Source: Deltaproteobacteria bacterium (GTDB lineage Bacteria; UBA10199; DSSB01; JACPFA01). Taken from it: a DNA stretch of 64,000 bases. Location: assembly GCA_016183235.1 (NCBI GenBank), contig JACPFA010000047.1:1-64000 (forward strand), written 5' to 3'. Positions 1-9,100 of this stretch are shown in pieces (the first letter of the stretch is position 1; every line of letters begins with the position of its first letter). The notes beneath the pieces were generated by a model. That model made no database searches. It worked only from the letters and a program-made list of their open reading frames with translations, and was not told where the DNA came from. Both the position numbers and the translations under genes were made by a program.

Positions 1-110
1 AGCGGGCACGGAAGCCTTCCGCGTTCTCGCCCAGAGGCGAGCCGCGGTTTTCCGTGCCCGCTAATCCGCATTGGGGGCCCCGGCGATTCCGCGATGGGTC
101 GAAAAAGCTA
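1..110. repeat. Palindromic intergenic element E1 (cut by window start)
   Basis: A 13-bp perfect stem pairs positions 1-13 (AGCGGGCACGGAA) with 50-62. Inside it, CCGCG/CGCGG and CTCGCC/GGCGAG form a second hairpin. The same core recurs at 17726-17795 (element E4) with compensating base changes in both arms. The right flank (62-110) resembles the E4 right flank and contains GATGGGTCG, which also occurs in E5. The left outer arm lies outside the window. Confidence 0.7.
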
Positions 111-169
111 ACTCAACTGCAAAGCCACCTCACTCGCTTTTCAAATAATTCTCAAATATTTGCAGAGAA

Positions 170-371
170 GTCTTTTCGGGGTGGGTAGAGGTAACTTGAG
201 AGCCTGTAGCGCAGAAAGGAGGCCGTAGGAGGGCTAAAAAATTTTATTGTTTTTTTGAATTAGAGGATGACGAAGGAATACTCTAATTCAATTAAAAACA
301 AAAAATTTTTTAGCCCGAGTAGGCCGACTGGGCGCGGGCTCTTAAGTTACCTCTACCCACCCCGAAAAGAC
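170..371. repeat. Long inverted-repeat element E2
   Basis: Arms 170-204 and 337-371 are 35-nt inverted repeats with one mismatch (a G-U pair if transcribed). An inner stem, GGGCTAAAAAATTTT paired with its complement, encloses a third GAATTAGAG/CTCTAATTC hairpin. The outer ends, GTCTTTTCG/CGAAAAGAC, are identical to those of element E7 (31860-32102), and the first about 40 nt inside are also similar, so the two are members of one family. Together E1 and E2 fill 1-377, where I see no gene. Confidence 0.8.
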
Positions 372-377
372 GTGACA

Positions 378-1160
378 CTAATTGTAAAGAAAATAAGGTC
401 TGCCGGTGCGATTGGAAAGTTCTTGATGCACAGTTACGCCAAATACTTCGCGAATATTTTGTTCGGTCAAAACCTCTTTAGGATGTCCCATGCAATGAAT
501 CATCCCATCTTTAATTAAGAGTATGGTCTTGCACATCGCAGCGGCTAAGTTGAGATCGTGCAATACAGCTAGAATGGTCAAATTTTTTTCGCGATTAAGG
601 CGCGTTAATAAAGAATAGATCACGGTTTTATGACGCAAATCAAGAAAGGTAGTGGGCTCGTCTAGTAATAAGATCCTTGGATTTTGTGCTAAGGCCCGGG
701 CCAACATCACCCGCTCTCGCTCGCCCCCCGACAAGGTACGCACATCACGATCTGAAAATTGCAAACAGTCGGTTTGTTGCATGGCTTCTCGAACAAAGGC
801 TAAATCATCAGCCGAGGGAGTTTGAAACAAACTTAGAAAAGGGGCCCTGCCCATCAAAGCAATCTCCCAAGCGCTAAAGGGATAATCCACATAGGCCTCT
901 TGGGGTAATACGGCTAAACTTTGGGCCAAGGTTTTGCGTGGATATTCTTGCACGACTTTCCCCATCACCCGCACCTCGCCAATGTCGGACCTCTCTACAC
1001 CAGCCGTCAATTTCAATAACGTTGTTTTGCCACAACCATTGGGGCCCAAAATACCTACAAAGTCCCCCGCCTCGATTTTTAAATCAAGCTTGGGGAAAAT
1101 CATGCGATTTCGATAGGAAAATTGAACCTGTTGAAATTCGATGGCGCTTACCATTACCAT
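378..1160 (-). CDS. btuD: ABC transporter ATPase, BtuD/FecE type (probable B12 import)
   Basis: This 260-aa ATPase would power a type II metal-chelate/cobalamin importer at the cytoplasmic face of the inner membrane. It has a Walker A motif GPNGCGKTT at about residues 39-47, the ABC signature LSGGERERV, a Walker B RILLLDEPT and the H-loop His in VLHDLN. Its start overlaps the end of the permease gene by 7 bp, so the binding protein, permease and ATPase genes form one translationally coupled unit. Family membership is clear. The substrate (cobalamin rather than iron chelates) is inferred from the BtuF-like neighbour. The stop lies just past the right arm of element E2. Confidence 0.85.
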   Translation of the reverse strand: MVMVSAIEFQQVQFSYRNRMIFPKLDLKIEAGDFVGILGPNGCGKTTLLKLTAGVERSDIGEVRVMGKVVQEYPRKTLAQSLAVLPQEAYVDYPFSAWEIALMGRAPFLSLFQTPSADDLAFVREAMQQTDCLQFSDRDVRTLSGGERERVMLARALAQNPRILLLDEPTTFLDLRHKTVIYSLLTRLNREKNLTILAVLHDLNLAAAMCKTILLIKDGMIHCMGHPKEVLTEQNIREVFGVTVHQELSNRTGRPYFLYN

Positions 1161-2164
1161 AATTTAAACTTTTTCCGTCGTTTGAGTAGGTACACAAAGA
1201 AAGGCCCCCCTAACAAGGCTGTAATCACACCTACGGGGAGTTGAGTCGAATAGGTTTCGCCGGCAAAGAGTGAACGTGCCCCGGTGTCGGCGATCACCAA
1301 AAAGGTGGCCCCAAATAGGGCCGAAGCGGGTAATAACACACGATGATCACTGCCCATCCATAAGCGCATCAAATGGGGAATAAAGAGCCCCACAAAACCA
1401 ATTAACCCCGATACACTCACACAAGCCCCAATAATGAGAGATGCTGCAAAAAAAATATTGCGTCGCACACGATGCGGATCGCACCCCAAGTAGGCTGAGG
1501 TTTCTTCGCCCAAAGCTAAAATGTTCATCTGCCCGGTTTGAAAAAATAAAAGCAAAACCCCAAAAATAACAATGCCGCTTACCAGGGCAATGTTAAAATA
1601 ACTTTCGCCCGCTAATCCCCCCACCATTAAATACCAAATGCGATGGGCATTCTCAAAAGACACCAGTGAATTGATCAACATAATTACGGCAAAGGTAAAA
1701 GAATTATAAATAACCCCAGTTAATAATAACGTGTAAACCGGCAACCTCCCCTCCGTGGTTGCAATCCAATAAATGAGCATCATTGAAAAAAAACTGGCAA
1801 GAAAACTCAGGAGGCTGATCCAAGGCAAGCTCCACCCCAAAGAAATCCCCAACACACTTCCAAGGGCAGCCCCCCCGGAAACACCTAGAATAAAAGGATC
1901 CGCCAGTGGGTTACGCAGCAGGCATTGAAAAGACACCCCGCAGGCCGACAAAGCCATGCCCACCATAGCGCCCAATAAAATTCGAGGGAGGCGTGAATAA
2001 AATAAAATGGCATGCTCGACACTTTGGGAATCAAAGAAGGCTTTTTTCAGCGAAATAGTTTCAACACCTACCAGGCTCGCTAGCCCTAGCGTTACAACCA
2101 ACAAAGCGGTCAAAACCAAAACAATTTTAATGAGTCGCCATTTACTGAAGTGAATGATCGCCAT
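1154..2164 (-). CDS. btuC: ABC transporter permease, BtuC/FecCD family
   Basis: A 336-aa inner-membrane permease with about ten hydrophobic segments, the normal size for BtuC/FecCD. Family hallmarks are visible: RNPLADPFILGVSGGAALG after the first helices, and the GLIGFVGLFIPHLMR segment that forms the coupling region for the ATPase. The C-terminus is basic (LLKRRKKFKLW), consistent with a cytoplasmic end. It overlaps the upstream binding-protein gene by 23 bp and the downstream ATPase gene by 7 bp. It probably carries cobalamin across the inner membrane; an iron-siderophore substrate cannot be excluded from the permease alone. Confidence 0.87.
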   Translation of the reverse strand: MAIIHFSKWRLIKIVLVLTALLVVTLGLASLVGVETISLKKAFFDSQSVEHAILFYSRLPRILLGAMVGMALSACGVSFQCLLRNPLADPFILGVSGGAALGSVLGISLGWSLPWISLLSFLASFFSMMLIYWIATTEGRLPVYTLLLTGVIYNSFTFAVIMLINSLVSFENAHRIWYLMVGGLAGESYFNIALVSGIVIFGVLLLFFQTGQMNILALGEETSAYLGCDPHRVRRNIFFAASLIIGACVSVSGLIGFVGLFIPHLMRLWMGSDHRVLLPASALFGATFLVIADTGARSLFAGETYSTQLPVGVITALLGGPFFVYLLKRRKKFKLW

Positions 2165-3032
2165 GGGCTAGGTTCCACAGATATTCATAACCTTGAACAA
2201 CGCGGGAAGAAGCTCGCAATAAACTAATGGGCACTTTATAAACCCGCTTGTTTTTAATGGCAGGGACATTTTGTAGCCCCGGGCCAAAATCAGGGTCTAG
2301 ACTGTCTTCGCTGCCCATGTACAGGTAAAAAATAATCTCTGGGGCTTTTAGCAAAATCAACTCCGAATCAACTCGCGGGTAAGGCAATTTAGAATTGCCA
2401 AACACATTGATCAACCCCACATAATCACAAGCCTCATTAAAAAAATTCCCACTGCCTACTACCACCAAGGGCCGATGCCCCACCACCAGCATGGCTTTCA
2501 GGGGTTTAACGCGCCCAGCTTTGTCTTTTAATTGATGAAGCCTTTGCTCCATCTCATTTACAATTTTACCGCCAACCTCTGCTTTGCCTAACAACATGCC
2601 CAATTTTAAAAAAGAGGCTCGAATGTCATTCAGGGTTTGAAAATTTAATTGTTCTACTCGCAAGCCCTGTTGCATCAAAAACAAAATATCTTTTTTGGAA
2701 CTATTTTCTTCACTCGTCAAAATAAGATCGGGATGCAGGGTTAACACTTTTTCGACATTCACATTAATGTAGTCGGCCACCTTGGGTAACGATTTAACCT
2801 GCGCCGGGTAATCACAAAATTGGGTAACCCCCACTACTTGATCCCCTACTCCTAAAGCAAAGAGAATTTCGGTAATATTGGGTTTTAATGAGATGATGCG
2901 TTCGAAACTGTAGGCAGGCTTAGGGCTTACGATTAAGCAAAGAAACAAAATAATAGGGAACAGAATGGATCCCGGGTCAAGCCCGGGATGACGTTGGGCT
3001 GGGACAGCATGTTCAGGTAAGTGTTGTGTCAT
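2142..3032 (-). CDS. btuF: Periplasmic cobalamin-binding protein, BtuF-like
   Basis: A 296-aa periplasmic binding protein of the BtuF/FecB fold. After a signal peptide (hydrophobic stretch ILFPIILFLCLIV, then AYS before FERI) it reads IISLKPNITEILFALGVGDQVVGVTQFCDYP, which fits BtuF-like proteins better than siderophore binders. Residues about 13-23 (QRHPGLDPGSI) are encoded by a copy of the dispersed GGATCCCGGG palindrome at 2965-2992. The signal peptide n-region has therefore been built from, or invaded by, a repeat. The ATG at 3032 has no good Shine-Dalgarno, so the true start is uncertain. A 23-bp overlap with the permease supports an operon. Confidence 0.83.
   Translation of the reverse strand: MTQHLPEHAVPAQRHPGLDPGSILFPIILFLCLIVSPKPAYSFERIISLKPNITEILFALGVGDQVVGVTQFCDYPAQVKSLPKVADYINVNVEKVLTLHPDLILTSEENSSKKDILFLMQQGLRVEQLNFQTLNDIRASFLKLGMLLGKAEVGGKIVNEMEQRLHQLKDKAGRVKPLKAMLVVGHRPLVVVGSGNFFNEACDYVGLINVFGNSKLPYPRVDSELILLKAPEIIFYLYMGSEDSLDPDFGPGLQNVPAIKNKRVYKVPISLLRASSRVVQGYEYLWNLAHGDHSLQ
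2965..2992. repeat. Dispersed palindrome of GGATCCCGGG type, inside a CDS
   Basis: GGATCCCGGG, a short loop and CCCGGGATGAC form a hairpin, lying in the 5' end of the BtuF-like gene. Copies of the same family occur at 17359-17386, 40375-40437 and 61856-61922. Confidence 0.75.
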
Positions 3033-3038
3033 TTTGCT

Positions 3039-3220
3039 TTACTAAGGAGACCATAACCTACTGCACATATGACACAGGATCATGAGCCGAGACAAGGAAG
3101 ATGAGCAAAAAATTCGGAGGCGTGGCCTAAGCCACGTTGATGAATTTTTTGTGAAATCTGACGCAGTCGTAGGCCATGAGCCGAAGTCAGATGTGTAGTA
3201 GGTTATGGTCTCCTTAGTAA
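3039..3220. repeat. Long inverted-repeat element E3
   Basis: The 24-bp arms at 3039-3062 and 3197-3220 are perfect inverted repeats. The inner hairpin is AAAAAATTC/GAATTTTTT with GGCGTGGC/GCCACG. The right arm carries the last codons and stop of the TPR gene (3203-3982). A diverged single arm recurs at 15902-15924. Confidence 0.75.
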
Positions 3221-3982
3221 CTCTTGATCCCAATTTTCAAAAGTCTTTACCAGGCTATCGAGCGAAAACCCAATCCCCGCAATTTCTTGATTCTTCGTGT
3301 TAGTCAATATTTCTTGTAGTTTGATGGCCCGATCTTTAATTGCCCCAATGGCCTTGCGATACTGAGTGGGATTAAAATTAAAGGTATGCAAACTATCTCG
3401 CACCACCAGCAAGCTGGTAAATTCTAAATAAATTTTAGCCGCCTCTTGCACATTCCGATTTTCAATATTCGAAGAACCCTCAGATGTAAACGCACGCTTA
3501 AAATATTCTTTGGCTAATTTAAAATCGTTGATGGTTAAGGCAATTCTACCCTTTAGATAAAGGGCCTCTGCATCGAGAGGATGGTTCTCTAAATAATTCT
3601 CTAAAAGCTCAGCGGCTCGATCAACTTGGCCTAGATCAAACAATACCTTGGCTTTATAAACAACGATCTTAGGATTGGGCACAATGGCATTGGCAAGATC
3701 GTAAAATTTAAAGGCCGAGGCTAACTGGCCAATTTTTCGCAACTTATCAGCGATGCCAACCAAATAAATAGCCACCCTGGGGGCATAAGATTCTTTTAAA
3801 ACCTCTACTTTTTCGGGATGCGCAAATTCGTTTAAAGGTGGGTCAAAATAAATTCCACTTAAATTTTTAGGCCAGCCTTGTTTGAGGCGATCAATATCTT
3901 TAGCTGTGATATGGGAATCACACAGCTCAAGCACGCGAGGGCGTGCTTCGTCTCGAATACTGCAAACATAAATTGATGCCAT
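3203..3982 (-). CDS. TPR-repeat protein, function unknown
   Basis: A 259-aa protein without a signal peptide. Residues about 85-170 form two to three TPR-like helix pairs (GQLASAFKFYDLANAIVPNP, GQVDRAAELLENYLENHPLD, then a third ending KEYFKRAF), so it probably binds partner proteins in the cytoplasm. The N-terminal 80 residues match no domain I recognise. The last residues (LLRRP) and the stop are encoded by the right arm of element E3, so the element either landed at the 3' end of the gene or supplies its terminator-like structure. The start ATG has only a weak AGG upstream. Confidence 0.7.
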   Translation of the reverse strand: MASIYVCSIRDEARPRVLELCDSHITAKDIDRLKQGWPKNLSGIYFDPPLNEFAHPEKVEVLKESYAPRVAIYLVGIADKLRKIGQLASAFKFYDLANAIVPNPKIVVYKAKVLFDLGQVDRAAELLENYLENHPLDAEALYLKGRIALTINDFKLAKEYFKRAFTSEGSSNIENRNVQEAAKIYLEFTSLLVVRDSLHTFNFNPTQYRKAIGAIKDRAIKLQEILTNTKNQEIAGIGFSLDSLVKTFENWDQELLRRP

Positions 3983-4010
3983 AACCTAAGCCCATTACGC
4001 CCTATGGCTT

Positions 4011-4514
4011 TCAAATGTCAACCTTGGCTGTCGCTTTAAACTCGGGATGTTCTACCACGACATAGCTGACGCCTTCCCCTTTTACTTTAAAATATCCAGC
4101 CGTCGCCAGCTTTTGCAACACGCCGGGAGCGGTTGATTTCCAAGTAATGCTTTCGCCATTATACGTAGAAGTAACCAACTGCTTGGTCCCATCATCAAAA
4201 GTGATTTGAACTTTTAATTTTAAGGTCTTGCCTACGGTTAAATTACTGAGCGTACTCACCTTTTTGCCCGTTTCATCAATGACACTTAAAGATGCGATTT
4301 CCACTTCTTCAGATTCAGGGGTGACCGTAGGGATAGGGGTCGGTTCGGGTTCTTGGGATGCCGAGGGTGCCGGGGTTGGCGCCTTGGAGGTGGTAGAATC
4401 TTCAGGGTCTAAAGGATCCCCCGGCAACTCACCATTATCACAAGGCCCTAAGGCCAAAAGCCATGGCAGAATGATTAAAAAACTAAATAATTTCAATATA
4501 TTACGCGTTTTCAT
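4011..4514 (-). CDS. Secreted or lipid-anchored protein with Pro-rich linker and Ig-like domain
   Basis: Starts at MKTRNILKLF because an AAAGGGG ribosome site lies 5 nt upstream; the frame stays open further 5' without a good start. The 167-aa product has a hydrophobic signal (FSFLIILPWLLALGPC), a Pro/Thr/Glu-rich linker at about residues 35-70, and a C-terminal domain resembling a bacterial Ig-like (Big) fold, with VSTLSNLTVGKTLKLKVQ and SITWKSTAPGVLQ. The Cys after LALGP could be lipidated, but Pro at -1 is unusual for a lipobox. The gene for a similar linker-plus-Ig lipoprotein lies at 58929-60380. It is divergent from the next lipoprotein gene across a 132-bp gap. Function unknown. Confidence 0.68.
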   Translation of the reverse strand: MKTRNILKLFSFLIILPWLLALGPCDNGELPGDPLDPEDSTTSKAPTPAPSASQEPEPTPIPTVTPESEEVEIASLSVIDETGKKVSTLSNLTVGKTLKLKVQITFDDGTKQLVTSTYNGESITWKSTAPGVLQKLATAGYFKVKGEGVSYVVVEHPEFKATAKVDI

Positions 4515-4646
4515 CGAAACCCCTTTTTGTATCGATATTTCAATATCGACTGGCTCAAGATTAAGTTGCCACCTGCTTTTGGGATTGCCGCTAGACAGAC
4601 TATCCCTATTTTCGGTAGAATGTACTATTGGGAGGGAGTACTGGGG

Positions 4647-6107
4647 ATGAGGGGAGTCCTTAAATTTCTTGCTGTTGCCTTTATTCAAGGCTTACTGCTT
4701 CAATGTAGCGGGGGTGATGCCTCACCACCGGTTACCCTGCCCACACCGGGGGCCGCCAATGCCAATGTTATTATGGTGACCTCGCCCGATGAAAATGGGT
4801 CGAGTAAAGTCGTTGGCGAGGCTGGGGCAGTTAATGCATCGGGAACGGTTAAGATTTATTCCCTAGATTCAACCAGTTTATTTCAATTACCAACCCGGTT
4901 AATTTCTAACATCGCCTACGCCCAATCGAATTTATTATGCAGCACCCTAGCGGACACCGATGGTTCCTTTAGTTGTTCCTTTTTGGCCAGCATTGGCACC
5001 TTGCTCTGCATTACTCAAGTTGATGCCAATGGTCAAAGCTCCGATTGTTTACAAAGAGAAGTCCCGGCTGGCATACCACCTTATAATTTAACCACCCTGA
5101 TCGATGCCTCGATCGATGAGGCTAGCTCCATGACCTATTTGTTGGGGCAAGATGAAAATAACCAATACAAACTCAAAATTTTTAATAATCAAACCAAGGC
5201 TCATGCCGCAACTCTAACCCTGAATAATCTATCTACTTCCTTAGGCACGGCTCATTTAACGAGCGTGACCGCTTACAATGGTGAAGTGGTGATTACGGCT
5301 GACACTGAAGGCATGCTTTTCAAGATTACCCTCGATTCATCACTCACACCACAAGGCGAAGTGGCAACCCTGAATGTCGCTAGCGATCAACAATATGGCT
5401 GCAGTCTACCCACCTATGTGCGTTTTGACCCTGAACTCAATGCGGGCGAATCGAGCCCACGTTTCTTGCTGGTTTGCCAAAATAGCGGAGTCGAAAATCG
5501 CCGCTTCTTAGAATTTGATACTCAGCTTAATGCCGTGCATCGTTTTGGCCAAATCTCGGGCAGCAAATCCTTTGCCTTTGGATCGGAATACATGAGCCTG
5601 TCAACCAGTGGTGACCATGTGTGGTATGTAGGGGCAGGGTTGACCAATGGCAATACCGAAATTTATCGCCTCATTCCTAATGATAACAATCTCTTCACCA
5701 TCAAAACTAAAGAAGTTGAAGGCCGGTTTCGCTCTTTTTCGTCGGGCGACAAAAGTAACGGCAGCGATGTGCATATTGGTATGGGGGTGAATCAAACAAC
5801 TTCTTTGGCAGGAACCACGTTTTTGGAAAATGACGATGTGAATTTAAGAGATATTCCCTTAACCAACAACGTTACCGCAAACGATGCGGTGTGTTATCGA
5901 CGTAGCAATTGCTCCACTGGTTATGTTTTATCGAGTAGCGAAAAATCGGTTTTTTCTATCAATTTAAGTTCGGACACCCCCACCGTACAAGGCACGACTT
6001 CTATTGGCGGCCTTCAACCCGCACGGCTCTTAGTCGACGAGTCTTCTGGCAAAGTTATTGTGGTGGATTACAAAAGCCAAGCGGTCTATTGGGTAGACTC
6101 ACTCTAA
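4647..6107 (+). CDS. Lipoprotein, possible beta-propeller, function unknown
   Basis: The start is placed at MRGVLKFLAV because GGGAGG/GGAG sites precede it and a signal peptide with lipobox (LLLQC, Cys near residue 19) follows directly. The longer upstream frame lacks these. The 486-aa mature part is rich in Ser, Thr, Asn and Gly, with repeated strand patterns such as HLTSVTAYNGEVVITADTEGMLFKI and LQPARLLVDESSGKVIVVDYKSQAVYWV. These look like propeller blades, but no named family is recognised. Several paired Cys could form disulphides. It is followed 37 bp later by tamB on the same strand. Confidence 0.68.
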   Translation: MRGVLKFLAVAFIQGLLLQCSGGDASPPVTLPTPGAANANVIMVTSPDENGSSKVVGEAGAVNASGTVKIYSLDSTSLFQLPTRLISNIAYAQSNLLCSTLADTDGSFSCSFLASIGTLLCITQVDANGQSSDCLQREVPAGIPPYNLTTLIDASIDEASSMTYLLGQDENNQYKLKIFNNQTKAHAATLTLNNLSTSLGTAHLTSVTAYNGEVVITADTEGMLFKITLDSSLTPQGEVATLNVASDQQYGCSLPTYVRFDPELNAGESSPRFLLVCQNSGVENRRFLEFDTQLNAVHRFGQISGSKSFAFGSEYMSLSTSGDHVWYVGAGLTNGNTEIYRLIPNDNNLFTIKTKEVEGRFRSFSSGDKSNGSDVHIGMGVNQTTSLAGTTFLENDDVNLRDIPLTNNVTANDAVCYRRSNCSTGYVLSSSEKSVFSINLSSDTPTVQGTTSIGGLQPARLLVDESSGKVIVVDYKSQAVYWVDSL

Positions 6108-6144
6108 GATTGCCGTTTCAATTTAATTAGTCTACAACTTTACC

Positions 6145-9100
6145 ATGAAAAAAGGCTGGAAAAGACTCATTATTTTCCTATCTTTTTGTTTGGTGAGTCT
6201 CTTTATTTTTTCCATTTTGTTACGCTCGGAATCTTTTTGGCGTTTTGCTTTAAAATATATCAGCGCCTCGGTTCCAGGAAACTTCGATGTTCAAACTATT
6301 AAGTTTGATTTAGAAACTGGGACCATCCATCTTAAAAACTTAACCTATCAACGCGATAACAAACTTGTGCTTTCAATTGAAAGTGCGGATCTTAATCTCA
6401 CCTACGCCTATGTTATTCGGGGCCTGCTGGGTATTAAAAACCTCAAAGTTCAAGGTTTTCTTTTTTACCAAGAAAATTTACCCAAAAAAGACAAGCCTAT
6501 TTCAGGGCGTAATGTTTTAAAATTTTTATTAAAACACATCGTTATTGAACAAGGTACCATCGACCATGGCTATCTTTCCATGCGCATTGGCCATCAAATA
6601 ACGGTTCCCCACTTACAGTTTAGTTATCGCAAACGCATCTTTGGCAATCATCGTTCTTCAATTCAAATCCCGCAATGCGACTACACCTTTAAAAATCATC
6701 ATTTCAAAATCGAACAATTTGATTATGAAGGTAGAACCTCGCTTTCCACTTTTGGAAATTACAAATTTGTCTTGTCGCAAGCCAAGGGCAAGTTGGAGAT
6801 TGGGCTGCTTACCTTTGATGATCAAGTGCATGCAAAACTAATGGGCACGCTCTTCATTGATGGCGACACGATTGGTTTAACCAAGAGTGCATGGGATGCC
6901 AACCTTGGCAAATTTAATTTGGCCTTTTTGATCAACCCTGAAGCAGAAGATTTACAGGTTGATTTTAAATCACAAACCCCGCTTGCCACGGAATCAATTC
7001 CAAAACTATCCCGCTACATTAAAAAATTAATTGAAAATTTTGAATTCGATCTTGTGGCCAAGTTACATCGCTATAAAAAATTGGAGAACCTCGACGGCAA
7101 ACTCTACCTTACCTTAACCACCCATGGGAACAGTGCCAACCCCGCCGATCCCACCCAACAGCTTAATGTGCGGGGCAAAATTGACAATGGCAGCCTTAAT
7201 CTCGATCAATTTCAAATCAAATCCCAAGAGACAGATCTTGTCGCCCAAGGCAAAATAGATTTTGCTAAGCAAAAATTCGACACCAAAATTCAGGCTAAAA
7301 AAATCAATGTAGAAACTTTATTGGGATATTTCACCGACATTAAAGTGGGGGGGCAAGCAAGTAGCGAAGGCACCATCCGTGGCGATTTTAAAAACCCAGA
7401 ATTTCAATTTAAAACTCAGGCCCAAAAGGCCTTTTACTCCGCTCTCCATTTTGCTTCGAGTAGTGGCGATCTCAGCATCAAAAATCGCCAATTCAATTAT
7501 AACCTGCAATCGCAAACCCAAGTTGGCAACATTACCTTTGGCGTAAAAATTGATGAGCTTTTTTCTAAACTCGCTCGGCGCGTCCAACTCAAAACTACTT
7601 TTGATCGTATTGATATTGGCGCACTGCTCAACAATCCTTTTCATAAGGGCTTGGCCTCGGGTTCTTACGAAATGGAGGTTTTTTCTAATAAAACTAAAAA
7701 AGGCATCTTGCGAGTCAATGGTTCAAACTATTACCTTGATCGATTTCACTTTGGCGATCTTAGTGCTGAAGGTGTTTTGGAAAACGATCAATTCACCATA
7801 AAAAATGTTAAGCTTGTCGTGCCTCAATATGGAGAAGTCATTTCGCCTGGAGTTGCTATTTTTCAATTTACCCCCGAAGTGGGTTTTACCATGAAGGCAA
7901 ACCCCTTGTTGGGCATTCAAATTCAAGGCAAATATTTTTATGCCCGCCCGCAAGTGTTTGAAACGGAGTGGGACATTAAAAATGGTGACCTAAGATTGCT
8001 CGAGGCCTTGTTAGAATTGCCGCAAATCGAGGCCTATGCCGATGCCAAGATGAAACTCAATTTAGGGGTGGGGCTTGGCAGCACCAGCACCATGGAATTA
8101 ACCGCCAGTCGATTTTATTTGCCCATCGAAGAGGGTGCCTTGCGCGAAGCCCGGCCTTTACGCCTCAATTATCAAAGTCCGCGGCTTAACTTCGCTGATG
8201 TTCAATTGAAATCAGAGGGAGAAATTTTAACCTTGCAAGGCGGTTTTGTCCCAGAAGGCGCTTTAGATATTCGTTTGTTGGGAAAACTAAACCTAAGTTT
8301 ATTGAGAAATATGCGGAACTATTTTCGTGATGGCGCAGGGAACGCCAATGTTAATGTGGCTATTCGTGGCACGTGGGAAAATCCTTTTCTTGATGGCTCC
8401 ATTGAATTTTTAAAGAGTTCTTTAGCCATTCGGCGTTTCCGTGGACTTTTTGAAAACATGACTGGGAAATTAATTTTTAAAAATTCTGATTTGGTTTTCG
8501 AAAACTTCAAGGCCAATGTGGCCGATGGTGAATTTAAAGCAACCGGGCACGTGCAATTGAATGGGCTTAGCCCCGCTTATTATAATTTAAAATTTTCAGC
8601 CCAAGAAACCACTATTGCAGAACCTGGCACTTACAAAATGGTTTTCAGTGGTGATTTCGATTTAAAGGGCCCAGTTGACAAGGCCTTACTGACTGGCACA
8701 GCCAACATCTTAGATGGAAAATACATCCGCAATTTTAGCATTGCCGAATCGGTGCTTAAAGCTGAACCTGCCTTTTATGCTGAACCAGGCGCGGCAGGGC
8801 CTATCGATAATATTGGGCTTAATCTTAAAGTGCGAAGCCCGGGTGAATTATCGGTAAAAAATAATCTGGCGCAGCTTTTTTTAAAAGCCGACTTAGAAGT
8901 TTACGGGACGGTCAAAAATCCAAAATACAAAGGCTTGTTGGAAATTATTGATGGTTACTTCAATTATTTTAATGTCGAATTTGAAAACGCCCAAGGTTAT
9001 GTCGACTTTAAAGATAATCCCCAAAAAACTTATATCGACATGAAGGCTGAACGAAACTTTGAACGCTTCAACGATATCATAACCGTAAGTGCCCATATTC

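Noticed and set aside
267-518. Open frame of 83 codons on the plus strand
   Set aside because: It lies across the hairpin of element E2 and the 3' end of the ATPase gene on the other strand; no ribosome site and the sequence is explained by the palindrome.
3042-3233. 63-codon open frame upstream of btuF
   Set aside because: It is almost entirely within inverted repeat E3 and has no homology-like features.
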